Source: Aurantimonas sp036549475 (GTDB lineage: Bacteria > Pseudomonadota > Alphaproteobacteria > Rhizobiales > Rhizobiaceae). From it: a stretch of 64,000 nucleotides of DNA. The position numbers were made by a program, and so were the translations under genes. The notes beneath the pieces were generated by a model that was not told the DNA's origin, ran no database searches, and worked only from the letters and a program-made list of their open reading frames with translations. Within the stretch, counting starts at the first letter, position 1; the number at the start of each line of letters is the position of its first letter. The stretch covers positions 1 to 64,000 of the forward strand of contig NZ_JAZHLI010000024.1 in assembly GCF_036549475.1 (NCBI RefSeq). Direction: 5' to 3'. Positions 55,399-63,994 of the stretch are shown piece after piece.

Positions 55399-57225
55399 AT
55401 GAAGCTCCGCAACATCGCGATCATCGCGCATGTCGATCATGGCAAGACCACACTCGTCGACAAGCTGCTGGCCCAGTCGGGCTCGTTCCGCGAAAACCAG
55501 CGCACCGAAGATCGCGCGATGGACTCCAACGACCTGGAGAAGGAGCGCGGCATCACGATCCTGGCCAAGGCCACTTCGGTGGAGTGGAAGGATACCCGCA
55601 TCAACATCGTCGACACCCCGGGCCACGCCGATTTCGGCGGGGAGGTGGAGCGCATCCTGAACATGGTGGATGGCGCGGTGATCCTGGTCGACGCGTCGGA
55701 AGGCCCGATGCCGCAGACCAAGTTCGTGCTCGGCAAGGCGCTGAAGGTCGGCCTGAAGCCGATCGTGGCGATCAACAAGATCGACCGCTCGGACGAGCGC
55801 CACCAGGAAGTGCTGAACGAGATCTTCGACCTGTTTGTGTCGCTGGACGCCACCGAGGAGCAGCTCGACTTCCCGATCCTGTATGGCTCGGGCCGCGGCG
55901 GCTGGATGGCCGAGGAGCCGGAAGGCCCGCAGGACCAGGGCCTGACCCCGCTGTTCGACCTGATCCTGAAGCATGTCCCCGAGCCGGACACGGCCGGCAA
56001 GGACGAGCCGTTCAAGATGATCGGCACCATCCTCGAAGCCAACCCGTTCCTGGGACGCCTGATTACCGGCCGCATCCAGTCGGGCTCGATCCGGCCGAAC
56101 CAGGCGGTCAAGGTGCTGCATGGGGACGGCAAGCTGCTCGAGAATGGCCGGATCTCCAAGATCCTTGCCTTCCGCGGCCTCGATCGCGTGCCGCTGGAAT
56201 TTGCCGAAGCCGGTGACATCGTCGCCATCGCGGGCCTGTCGAAGGGCACCGTCGCCGACACCTTCTGCGATCCGGCCGTCACCGAGCCGCTCCACGCCCA
56301 GCCGATCGATCCGCCGACGGTGACGATGTCCTTCATCGTCAACGATTCGCCGCTGGCCGGCACCGAGGGCGACAAGGTCACCAGCCGCGTCATCCGTGAC
56401 CGTCTCCTGAAGGAGGCCGAGGGCAACGTCGCGCTGAAGATCGAGGAAGCCGACGACAAGGATTCGTTCTACGTCTCGGGCCGCGGCGAGCTGCAGCTGG
56501 CCGTGCTGATCGAGACCATGCGCCGCGAAGGCTTCGAGATCGGCATCTCGCGGCCGCGCGTCGTCATGAAGGAAGGTGAGAACGGCGAGACTCTGGAGCC
56601 GATCGAAGAGGTGGTCATCGACGTCGACGAGGAGCATTCCGGCGTCGTCGTGCAGAAGATGAGCGAACGCAAGGCCGAGATGATCGAGCTGCGCCCGTCT
56701 GGCGGCGATCGCCAGCGCCTGGTCTTCCATGCGCCGACGCGCGGCCTCATCGGCTACCAGTCGGAGCTTCTGACCGACACACGCGGCACGGCGATCATGA
56801 ACCGCCTGTTCCACTCCTACGCGCCGTTCAAGGGTGAGCTTCCGGGCCGCAACACCGGCGTCCTGATCTCCAACGACACCGGTGAGAGCGTGGCCTTCGC
56901 CATGTTCAACCTGGAAGATCGCGGCCCGATGGTCATCGACGCCGGCGTAAAGGTCTATGCCGGCATGATCATCGGCATCCACACCCGCGAGAACGACCTG
57001 GAAGTGAACGTCCTGAAGGGCAAGAAGCTGACCAACATGCGCGCGTCGGGCAAGGACGAGGCGATCAAGCTGACCCCGCCGATCCGCATGACGCTCGACC
57101 GGGCGCTGTCCTGGATCCAGGACGACGAGCTGGTCGAAGTGACGCCGAAGACCATCCGGCTGCGCAAGATCTATCTCGATTCCAACGAGCGCAAGCGCTT
57201 CGACAAGAGCCGCAAGGCGGCCTGA
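55399..57225 (+). CDS. typA: Ribosome-associated GTPase TypA/BipA
   Basis: 608 residues. G1 AHVDHGKTTLVDKLL, switch region RGITILAKAT, G3 DTPGHADFGGEVERI, G4 NKIDR; the C-terminal TypA-specific region carries RGLIGYQSELLTDTRG. It aids 50S assembly and translation under stress. The ATG at 55399 fits the family; the longer open frame is non-family. A terminator follows. Confidence 0.95.
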   Translation: MKLRNIAIIAHVDHGKTTLVDKLLAQSGSFRENQRTEDRAMDSNDLEKERGITILAKATSVEWKDTRINIVDTPGHADFGGEVERILNMVDGAVILVDASEGPMPQTKFVLGKALKVGLKPIVAINKIDRSDERHQEVLNEIFDLFVSLDATEEQLDFPILYGSGRGGWMAEEPEGPQDQGLTPLFDLILKHVPEPDTAGKDEPFKMIGTILEANPFLGRLITGRIQSGSIRPNQAVKVLHGDGKLLENGRISKILAFRGLDRVPLEFAEAGDIVAIAGLSKGTVADTFCDPAVTEPLHAQPIDPPTVTMSFIVNDSPLAGTEGDKVTSRVIRDRLLKEAEGNVALKIEEADDKDSFYVSGRGELQLAVLIETMRREGFEIGISRPRVVMKEGENGETLEPIEEVVIDVDEEHSGVVVQKMSERKAEMIELRPSGGDRQRLVFHAPTRGLIGYQSELLTDTRGTAIMNRLFHSYAPFKGELPGRNTGVLISNDTGESVAFAMFNLEDRGPMVIDAGVKVYAGMIIGIHTRENDLEVNVLKGKKLTNMRASGKDEAIKLTPPIRMTLDRALSWIQDDELVEVTPKTIRLRKIYLDSNERKRFDKSRKAA

Positions 57226-57252
57226 TCCGCCACCGGCTTCGGGCCAGACAGA

Positions 57253-57290
57253 AAGGGCCGCGCATTCCATCGGGATGCGCGGCCTTTTTT
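57253..57290 (+). terminator. Terminator of typA
   Basis: The hairpin GGCCGCGCAT / ATGCGCGGCC is followed by TTTTTT. Confidence 0.88.
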
Positions 57291-57353
57291 CGTTGGGGCG
57301 GACCGATGCCGTCGGTGTCTTGAGATCGTGCGTCCTGTCGGCCGCGCGGTGCC

Positions 57354-58565
57354 CTATTCCGCGGCGTGCCGCGTGATGGCGCTGTCCTCGGAGGTCTGAT
57401 CCCGGTACCAGGCCTGCGCGGCGGCAACGCCCGCGCCGAGCTCGATGCGGGCGCCGGCATCGGCCAGTGCCATCTCGGCGACGCCGAGCGCCGTCAGGCA
57501 CATCGGCGCGTTCAGGTCGCCCAGATGGCCGATGCGGAACACCTTGCCGGAGAGCTGCCCCAGTCCGCCGCCCAGGGACGTGTCGTAGCGGTCATAGGCG
57601 GTGCGGATGACCCGGTTGGCGTCGACGCCGTCGGGCACGCGGATCGCCGACACCGTGTCGGAATGCCATTGCAGCGCCACGGCCTGCAGCTTCAGGCCCC
57701 AGGCGGCGACGCCGCGCCGCACGCCTTCGGCCAGCCGGTGATGGCGGGCGAAGACGTTGTCGAGGCCTTCCTCGAACAGCATGTCCAGCGCCGCCCGCAG
57801 CCCGTGGAAGAACTGCGTCGGCGGCGTGTAGGGGAAGAAGCCGTTGTCGTTGTGGGTGATCATGTCGGCGAAGGCGAAATAGGTGCGCTCCATCTTCGGC
57901 CGGTTGTCCCGGGCCGCCGCCAGTGCCTTGTCGGAGACGGCCAGGAAGGACAGGCCGGCCGGCAGCATGAACCCCTTCTGCGAACCGGCGACGGCGAGAT
58001 CGACGCCCCATTCGTCCTGCCGGAAATCGATCGAGCCGATCGACGAGACGCCGTCGACGAAGATCAGGGCCGGGTGCTGGTGGGCATCGAGCAGTCGCCG
58101 GACGCCGGCGACGTCCGAGGTTACGCCCGTCGCGGTTTCGTTGTGGGTCACGAAGACGGCGCGGATCGCATGCGCCCTGTCGGCCGCGATGGCCTGCTCG
58201 TAGTCGTCGAGCGGCACGCCGGCGCCCCATTCCACGTCGATGGCATGGACGTCGAGCCCCAGGCGCTGGGCCATGTCGACCCACAGATGCGAGAACTGGC
58301 CGAAGCGCGACATCAGCACCTTGTCGCCACGGGCGAGGGTGTTCTGGATCGCCGCCTCCCAGGCGCCGGTGCCGGACGAGGGGTACATGAAGACCCGGCC
58401 CTCACGCATCCGGAAGACGCGCTTCAGGTCTTCGAAGAGCGGCAGCGACAGCTCCGGAAAATCGGGTGCGCGCTGGTCCTCCATGGTCACGTTCATGGCC
58501 CGCCGGACGCGTTCCGGCACGTTGGTGGGGCCCGGAATGTAGAGATGCCGGATGCCGTGCTTCAT
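57354..58565 (-). CDS. Serine-glyoxylate aminotransferase (class V PLP)
   Basis: 403 residues. HLYIPGPTNVPERVRRAM is the family start; the PLP lysine lies in AGSQKGFMLPAGLSF. It converts serine and glyoxylate to hydroxypyruvate and glycine, a step of the serine cycle or glyoxylate/photorespiratory handling. No other serine-cycle genes are in the window. Start at ATG 58565 with GGGAGGA upstream. Confidence 0.9.
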   Translation of the reverse strand: MKHGIRHLYIPGPTNVPERVRRAMNVTMEDQRAPDFPELSLPLFEDLKRVFRMREGRVFMYPSSGTGAWEAAIQNTLARGDKVLMSRFGQFSHLWVDMAQRLGLDVHAIDVEWGAGVPLDDYEQAIAADRAHAIRAVFVTHNETATGVTSDVAGVRRLLDAHQHPALIFVDGVSSIGSIDFRQDEWGVDLAVAGSQKGFMLPAGLSFLAVSDKALAAARDNRPKMERTYFAFADMITHNDNGFFPYTPPTQFFHGLRAALDMLFEEGLDNVFARHHRLAEGVRRGVAAWGLKLQAVALQWHSDTVSAIRVPDGVDANRVIRTAYDRYDTSLGGGLGQLSGKVFRIGHLGDLNAPMCLTALGVAEMALADAGARIELGAGVAAAQAWYRDQTSEDSAITRHAAE

Positions 58566-58773
58566 GCGATCCTCCCAGATGCGCGGCCGCGCGGACGCAA
58601 TCCGCCCGCTTGTGGTCGGGGTACTGTAATCGGCAGCGCCGGTTAGGCAAAGTTTCAAATTCTGAACCAAGGATAAGAAATTCTGACGGGCGGGCCCGGG
58701 CCAGATGGCGGGTGGACAGGTTCGGGCCGCTGCCCGACATTGCCGCCAACCCAATCACGAGGACATGGATGCC

Positions 58774-59154
58774 ATGGGACTTCTTTCCGGCCTGATGGGC
58801 CTATCCAGCGATGCCGACGTGGAAGCGGTGGAGGCCGATCTCGCGCCGATCCTCCTGCCCGACGAGCCGGTGGAACTCGCCTTCCAGGTCGTGCGCGACC
58901 TGCTGGTCTTCACCGACCTGCGCCTGATCATGGTGGACAAGCAGGGCATGACCGGCCGCAAGCGGCACATCCAGTCGCTGCCCTATCGGTCGATCACCAT
59001 GTTCGCGATCGAGACGGCCGGCAGCTTCGACGCGGATTCGGAAATGACGCTGTGGGTCTCCGGACAGCCGCCGATCACCCGGCCGCTGTCGCGCCGCGCC
59101 GACATTGCCGGCATCCAGCGGGCGTTGGCGCAGGGCGTCCTGGCCCGCAAATAG
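58774..59154 (+). CDS. Bacterial PH-domain (bPH/YvoJ-like) protein
   Basis: 126 residues. ILLPDEPVELAFQVVRDLLVFTDLRLIMVDKQGMTGRKRH is the characteristic bPH_1 half barrel and SIPY-like RSITMFAIETAG follows. Function unknown; relatives are small cytoplasmic proteins. I prefer the ATG at 58774 because GAGG lies 11 bases upstream. The ATG at 58765 is too close to it. Confidence 0.82.
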   Translation: MGLLSGLMGLSSDADVEAVEADLAPILLPDEPVELAFQVVRDLLVFTDLRLIMVDKQGMTGRKRHIQSLPYRSITMFAIETAGSFDADSEMTLWVSGQPPITRPLSRRADIAGIQRALAQGVLARK

Positions 59155-59306
59155 CCCGCGGTCGATCCATCCAGCCGGTAAAAACCGGGGGATAGCGCGT
59201 CACGGCGCCCCTGTCGGACTCCGAGACCACTACAGTTGCCCGCGAATCGCCGGACGTCCCGGCGAGCCGAGACGGATCGTTCCATGTGGTGTATGGTTAA
59301 GCTTCC

Positions 59307-59813
59307 ATGAAGACGCTTGCCGCCGAAATCCGCCTGGCCGAACCGCGTGATGCCCCCGAGTTGTCGGCCGTCCACGACGCGTCCTGGCGCGGCGCTTATG
59401 GCGGTCTCATCCCGCATCGCTGCCTGGAGAAGATGATCGGCCGGCGCGACGCCGGCTGGTGGAGCGGCGCGATCCGCAGCGGCGCAGCGATCCTCGTCGT
59501 GGAATTTGCCGGCGCGCCGGTGGGCTACGCCACGCTCGGCCGCAACCGCACCAGGGCGTTCCAGGCCGAGGGCGAGATCTACGAGCTTTATCTCCAGCCG
59601 GAATATCAGGGGCTCGGCTTCGGCAAGCGCCTGTTCAAGTCCGCCGTCGACCTGCTGCAGGAGCGCGGGCTGAAGGGCCTCGTGGTCTGGGCACTGGCGG
59701 AAAACCACCGGGCGATCGAATTCTATGGCCGTCTCGGCGGCCGCGACATCGCCCAAGGCAGCGAGCGCTTCGAGACCCGCGAGGTCGCCAAGGTCGCGTT
59801 CGTCTGGACCTGA
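59307..59813 (+). CDS. GNAT-family N-acetyltransferase
   Basis: 168 residues. Acetyl-CoA motif in LYLQPEYQGLGFGKRLF; the fold opens IRLAEPRDAPELSAVHDASWR and closes ALAENHRAIEFYGRLGG. The substrate cannot be predicted. Stand-alone gene upstream of ppa. Confidence 0.88.
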   Translation: MKTLAAEIRLAEPRDAPELSAVHDASWRGAYGGLIPHRCLEKMIGRRDAGWWSGAIRSGAAILVVEFAGAPVGYATLGRNRTRAFQAEGEIYELYLQPEYQGLGFGKRLFKSAVDLLQERGLKGLVVWALAENHRAIEFYGRLGGRDIAQGSERFETREVAKVAFVWT

Positions 59814-60009
59814 CCGGCGGCCGGCCGACGGACCGCTCCGGCACCTTCACAGGCTTTGTTGCACCGCATCCCCGGAGCGGCTAGAGCGTCTGCGGAAACC
59901 GCACCTGCAACGCGCGATCATAGGTCGGCACGGGTCGCATGCGCCTCCTCCGGGAAGCGCAGGCGGGCCGCCCGTTCGGATCGACAGGCCACATCTGGAA
60001 GGAAGACCC

Positions 60010-60546
60010 ATGCGCATCGACGCGATCGCCCGCGGCAACAACCCGCCGGAAGACATCAACGTCATCATCGAAGTGCCGCTGGGCGGCCATCCGATCAAAT
60101 ACGAGATGGACAAGGAAGCCGGCTGCCTGGTCGTCGACCGTTTCCTCTACACGCCGATGACCTATCCGGGCAATTACGGCTTCGTGCCGCACACCCTGTC
60201 CGACGATGGCGATCCGATCGACGTACTGATCTGCAACACCCGCCCGCTGTTTCCCGGTTGCGTGATCAATTGCCGCCCGATCGGCGTGCTGGTCATGGAA
60301 GACAACAGCGGCGAGGACGAGAAGATCATCGCCGTGCCGTCGCCGCAAATCACCCGGCGCTTCGAGAACGTCAACGAATACAGCGATCTGCCGGAGATCA
60401 CCCTGTTGCAGATCGCGCATTTCTTCGAGCACTACAAGGATCTGGAGCCCGGCAAGTGGGTCAAGATCGGCGACTGGGGCGACAGCGCCAAGGCGCGGTC
60501 GCTGATCACCGCCGCCATCGAGCGCGCCGGCGCCGCCAAGGGCTGA
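60010..60546 (+). CDS. ppa: Inorganic pyrophosphatase (family I)
   Basis: 178 residues. DRFLYTPMTYPGNYGFVPHT and the metal site DDGDPIDVLI; lysines in IKYEMDKEAG. Hydrolyses PPi with Mg. ATG at 60010; the longer frame is non-family. The terminator at 60585 follows. Confidence 0.95.
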   Translation: MRIDAIARGNNPPEDINVIIEVPLGGHPIKYEMDKEAGCLVVDRFLYTPMTYPGNYGFVPHTLSDDGDPIDVLICNTRPLFPGCVINCRPIGVLVMEDNSGEDEKIIAVPSPQITRRFENVNEYSDLPEITLLQIAHFFEHYKDLEPGKWVKIGDWGDSAKARSLITAAIERAGAAKG

Positions 60547-60584
60547 GCTGTACCCGGCCAAGTTAGAGCGGGCATCTGACGAAA

Positions 60585-60613
60585 GGGCGTGGCGGACAAC
60601 TGCCGCGCCCTTT
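60585..60613 (+). terminator. Terminator of ppa
   Basis: The stem GGGCGTGGC / GCCGCGCCC (one G-U pair) is followed by TTT. Confidence 0.65.
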
Positions 60614-60788
60614 CTGCGTCCGGCGCAGGGCGCACGAGGCCTGAGCTTATCGGAGCAGACCTTAACATCCGGATGACTGCGTCATGCGCAGAATGCACAC
60701 GAGACGTGCAGCAAAACGCACTCCTTTTGTGCAGAGCGATCTCTTATGTGAGGGCTATCGAAAACCCCAAACCCTGGAATCAGGTCCC

Positions 60789-60938
60789 ATGTTTCGCCGC
60801 ATCACTACCCGCCTCAACACCTATCGCAATCATCGCAACCAGATCCGCCAGCTGGAAATGATGGACGACCGCGAGCTCGCCGACATCGGCGTCGGCCGGT
60901 CGCAGATCACCCAGGCTGTCCGCTTCGGCCGCGTCTGA
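60789..60938 (+). CDS. DUF1127 small protein
   Basis: 49 residues. LNTYRNHRNQIRQLEMMDDRELADIGVGRSQI is the DUF1127 core: arginine-rich helix plus DIGI-like DIGVGR. Such small proteins affect phosphate, carbon or RNA metabolism in Agrobacterium and others. ATG at 60789. Confidence 0.88.
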   Translation: MFRRITTRLNTYRNHRNQIRQLEMMDDRELADIGVGRSQITQAVRFGRV

Positions 60939-61006
60939 CTGTAACTGCCGCGGCGAGTAACGCCGCGTTCGGGCGGAGGTTTTCTCTGCCCACGTAAACG
61001 GATGCC

Positions 61007-61039
61007 ACGCCGCCTTCGAATGATTTCGGGCGGCGTTTT
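61007..61039 (+). terminator. Terminator hairpin after the DUF1127 gene
   Basis: ACGCCGCC / GGCGGCGT with a 14-base loop, followed by TTT. It could also serve the convergent DUF167 gene. Confidence 0.6.
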
Positions 61040-61056
61040 GGTGTCCGCCATCGGGT

Positions 61057-61329
61057 TCAGAGCGCGTCGAGCGCCAAATCCAGGCGCTTCGGCTCTCCCA
61101 CGCCGCGCAGGGTCTTCATCCGCGCAGTCTGGCCGGACACGATGGTCACGGCCGACCGGGGCACGCCAAGGGTCTTCGCCACGAGCCTGAGAAGCGCCGC
61201 ATTGGCCTTGCCGTCCTCCGGCACTGCGCGGACACGGGCCTTCAGCCACATCCTGCCGGCCGCGTCCGTGCCGCGACCCTCGACCCGGTCGGCGGCCGAT
61301 TTCGGCGTCAGCCGCACGTCGACCAGCAC
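61057..61329 (-). CDS. DUF167 (YggU-like) protein, N-terminus uncertain
   Basis: 90 residues from a GTG at 61329. VDVRLTPKSAADRVEG, WLKARVRAVPEDGKANAAL and RSAVTIVSGQTARMK are the DUF167 motifs. The family normally has a few residues before these (FWR...). Here an in-frame FWRRDGDGA lies upstream to 61401 without an ATG, GTG or TTG, so either the true start is unusual, the gene has lost its start, or it begins at the GTG. The frame directly follows the YggT stop. Confidence 0.82.
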   Translation of the reverse strand: MLVDVRLTPKSAADRVEGRGTDAAGRMWLKARVRAVPEDGKANAALLRLVAKTLGVPRSAVTIVSGQTARMKTLRGVGEPKRLDLALDAL

Positions 61330-61401
61330 GGCGCCGTCGCCGTCACGGCGCCAGAAGCGTGCCGGCGCCGCGTCCGGTTCGCAGGGCTGCGCGGCGATGG
61401 C

Positions 61402-61704
61402 TCAGATGCCGGCGCTGTAGATCGCCGGGTTGATGTAGACCGCGATCAGATACTGCAGGAACATGATGGCGAACAGGACGATCAGCGGCGACAGGTCGAT
61501 GCCGCCCAGATCTGGCAGGAAGCGCCGGATGCGGCGATAGACCGGCTCGGTCATCTGCCACAGGAAGCGGCCGACGGAATCGACGAAGGGATTGCCGGGA
61601 TTGACGATGTTGAACGCGTAGAGCCACGACAGCACGGCCGAAGCGATCACGATCCACCAGTACAGATTGAGCGCCTGGTAGAGAACATAGGTGACTGCAA
61701 GCAT
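61402..61704 (-). CDS. YggT-family membrane protein
   Basis: 100 residues, two transmembrane pairs. LYWWIVIASAVLSWLYAFNIVN, NPFVDSVGRFLWQMTEPVYRRIRRFLP and ISPLIVLFAIMFLQYLI-type helix are diagnostic. Linked to cell shape or osmotic adaptation. It forms the yggT-yggU pair with the DUF167 gene. ATG at 61704. Confidence 0.9.
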   Translation of the reverse strand: MLAVTYVLYQALNLYWWIVIASAVLSWLYAFNIVNPGNPFVDSVGRFLWQMTEPVYRRIRRFLPDLGGIDLSPLIVLFAIMFLQYLIAVYINPAIYSAGI

Positions 61705-61880
61705 CAAATCGGGCCCTTTGCGATGATGGTTCGGGATGTAGCCATCGTCCCGCCGATGCGCAAGCCGAGCCGGGTCACCGGGCGTCCTACCAGCGCCGTC
61801 GTTGCCGCGCCGGCGCCCCGCGCAAGGGGGCGTTGACAGGGCCGCGGCCGCGGCACTAAATGCCGCTCGAAATGGTGGAC

Positions 61881-61956
<76 letters not shown>

Positions 61957-62340
61957 ACTCCACCATCGCGCCCAATCCCTGTTAATTTTCAACGAGTTAT
62001 TCGTGGGCGCAGAAGTCCTGCGTACCCAGGAACGTACCCAAGAAGCGTACCCGCGGAAAGACTGGATAATAACTGGTCTGGTAGCGGGTGAGGACGCGTG
62101 GTCTCTTCAGCAGACATGCTGCCCCTCGGGTCGGAATGTTTAGTGCAAATTTCCGAGCGCCCATTCAATGTATGGGACCCGCGCGTCGAATACCCCCGTC
62201 GGGGGGGCTTCAGAACTTATTGGAGGCTTCGCGATCAATCGAGACCTCTTCGACGATCCTCGGGTGATCTAGATCAGAATATCGAGCCCGAGTATGCCAC
62301 ACCCGCTGATGTCGGTTGCCCCTCCTCGACTGTTACGCTG
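61957..62340. other. Non-coding start of the right island
   Basis: No supported gene. It contains the CGTACCC repeat cluster described separately, and AT content is higher than in the core region. Confidence 0.5.
62021..62052. repeat. Three CGTACCC direct repeats downstream of tRNA-Ala
   Basis: CGTACCC at 62021-62027, 62033-62039 and 62046-62052 (12- and 13-base steps), starting 64 bases after the tRNA 3' end. The distance is like that of the repeats beside tRNA-Gly. Candidate integrase arm-type sites (inference). Confidence 0.45.
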
Positions 62341-63162
62341 TCAGCCTTCGGAGCCGCCATCCAACTGCGCCAAACCGGCGAGCCAGCGGATAAATGCTGC
62401 GCCCTCATTCATGGCGAGGATCTGTAACTCCGCGGGCATGCCGACAGGGGCCTCCTGCGGTTGCCCGTGGCGATAATGATGGGCGGCTTCCACCCACTCT
62501 CTGAAGCTAGCTACGAGCCGCTGCGCCGACCGCTGCGCCACCGGATCATTCCCATATGCCTGCGCCACAAGCGGCTCGAGGTGGTCGCGGATCTCCTTGG
62601 CACCCAACCTAGGTGCGCGAGAGAACATGAGTTTGAAGAGGATCTCGGCAGCCTCAAAAGTCTCTCGCAACGGGCGTGGGCCGCTTTGCGGATCAAGCAA
62701 CGCATCGTTCGCCCGTTGAAACGCTACAACGACACCTTCAAAGCGGCGATCTTGAAGGGCGCGGATCGTCGACTGACGAACAACCTCGTGCGCTTCATCA
62801 ACAGCGAAGTGAACAATTCCGTCGTTGTCCACCCGGTACTGTAGCTCCTCCTCGTCGAAGATGGTTTCAATGGAGCGAACCCAGTTTCGTTGTCTCTGGT
62901 CATCTCTCAGCGCCTCGTGGACGAGAGTAACCGTATCCAAAAGGTCGCGCACCTCGCCTCTTAAAACGAACGAGGACCAGTCCCACCCGTATCCGCCTGC
63001 AATTCGAACACCAAGTCGTCCGGGTATGAGATCTCCTGCTAAACGGTCGCGTATCGGACCACTCAACGTGTTCGTCAAAACGGTCAGGTAGCGTCGTCTA
63101 AACCGGGCGCTGTCACTCAGAGACACGTTTCCGCGAAGGTACAACTGACTGAACCGTGTCAT
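62341..63162 (-). CDS. Hypothetical HEPN-like island protein, possible defence function
   Basis: 273 residues from the ATG at 63162 with GGAG upstream. The C-terminal half is all-helical and ends FREWVEAAHHYRHGQPQEAP; the R221-x6-H228 pair fits the HEPN RNase signature (R-x4-6-H), and the GAAFIRWLAGLAQL tail resembles abortive-infection or HEPN-type proteins of islands. The N-terminal half has no recognised motif. Divergent from the serine recombinase. Function is inference. Confidence 0.5.
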   Translation of the reverse strand: MTRFSQLYLRGNVSLSDSARFRRRYLTVLTNTLSGPIRDRLAGDLIPGRLGVRIAGGYGWDWSSFVLRGEVRDLLDTVTLVHEALRDDQRQRNWVRSIETIFDEEELQYRVDNDGIVHFAVDEAHEVVRQSTIRALQDRRFEGVVVAFQRANDALLDPQSGPRPLRETFEAAEILFKLMFSRAPRLGAKEIRDHLEPLVAQAYGNDPVAQRSAQRLVASFREWVEAAHHYRHGQPQEAPVGMPAELQILAMNEGAAFIRWLAGLAQLDGGSEG

Positions 63163-63230
63163 TTTGGCTCCGGCCTTGTGGAGGGATTGAAGGAGCATCG
63201 GCCCGCCTTCTCGGGTCAATGTCAATCCAG

Positions 63231-63258
63231 TGTCCGCAGGGGTATACCCCAGTGGACA
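63231..63258. promoter_or_regulatory. 28-bp palindrome between the island gene and the recombinase
   Basis: The core GGGGTATACCCC is a perfect 12-bp palindrome, and outer TGTCC/GGACA arms extend the symmetry to 28 bases (two mismatched pairs). It lies between two divergent start sites (63162 and 63359) and could be an operator or a recombinase crossover/res site. Confidence 0.55.
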
Positions 63259-63304
63259 TCGGAAACCCACGTCTAGATGTGTCCGCTCGGGTTGACCCTC
63301 GCCC

Positions 63305-63342
63305 TACGGACGGCTATCTCTACGGACGCAATCCATACGGAC
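63305..63342 (+). repeat. Three TACGGAC direct repeats upstream of the recombinase
   Basis: TACGGAC at 63305, 63321 and 63336 (steps of 16 and 15). The last ends 16 bases before the recombinase ATG. Possibly recombinase or regulator binding sites. Confidence 0.5.
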
Positions 63343-63358
63343 ACCAGTGAGAGTAGCC

Positions 63359-63994
63359 ATGCGCACCATCTTCTACGCCCGCGTCTCGACCGCCGAGCAG
63401 ACACTGAGCCACCAGCAAACCCAGGCTGAGAAGGCCGGATACGTCTTCGACATGGTCATTGCGGACGATGGTGTGTCGGGCGTTTCGGTGAAACTGAGGG
63501 ACCGCCCTCAAGGGCGCCGGCTCTTCGATCTCCTTAACGAGGGCGACACACTGGTTGTCCGATGGATCGACCGGCTCGGACGCAACTATGCCGACGTGAC
63601 GGATACGATCCGAGAGTTCATTCGGCGCGGCGTTGTCGTGCGAACGATCATCAACGGAATGGTCTTCGACGGGGCAACCCAGGACCCCATGCAGGAGGCC
63701 ATAAGGGGCGCACAGATCGCGTTCATGGCCGCGATGGCACAGGCACAAGCCGAGGGCACGAAGGACGCTCAGAGGGCCGGCATAGACGCTGCAAAGGACG
63801 CCAAGAACGGGGCGTACCGAGGCCGCAAGCCGAGCTACGATAGCCGGCAACTTGAGGAGGTCGTCGATCTCGTCGGCAAGGGGATCGGTATCGCCGAAGT
63901 AGCCAGAACGGTTGGTGTCACGCGGCAGACGGTCTACCGTATCAAGAACGACGAAGCGTCAGCGAGGAAGACGTTAGCCACATGGACAAACTGA
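63359..63994 (+). CDS. Small serine recombinase (resolvase/invertase family)
   Basis: 211 residues. Catalytic Ser10 in FYARVSTAEQT, arginines of VVRWIDRLGRNYADV, and the C-terminal helix-turn-helix IAEVARTVGVTRQTVYRIKN. These enzymes resolve or invert DNA at short dyad sites. The ATG at 63359 starts at the family's usual position; a GTG four codons earlier is possible. Complete within the window (stop at 63992-63994). Confidence 0.93.
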   Translation: MRTIFYARVSTAEQTLSHQQTQAEKAGYVFDMVIADDGVSGVSVKLRDRPQGRRLFDLLNEGDTLVVRWIDRLGRNYADVTDTIREFIRRGVVVRTIINGMVFDGATQDPMQEAIRGAQIAFMAAMAQAQAEGTKDAQRAGIDAAKDAKNGAYRGRKPSYDSRQLEEVVDLVGKGIGIAEVARTVGVTRQTVYRIKNDEASARKTLATWTN

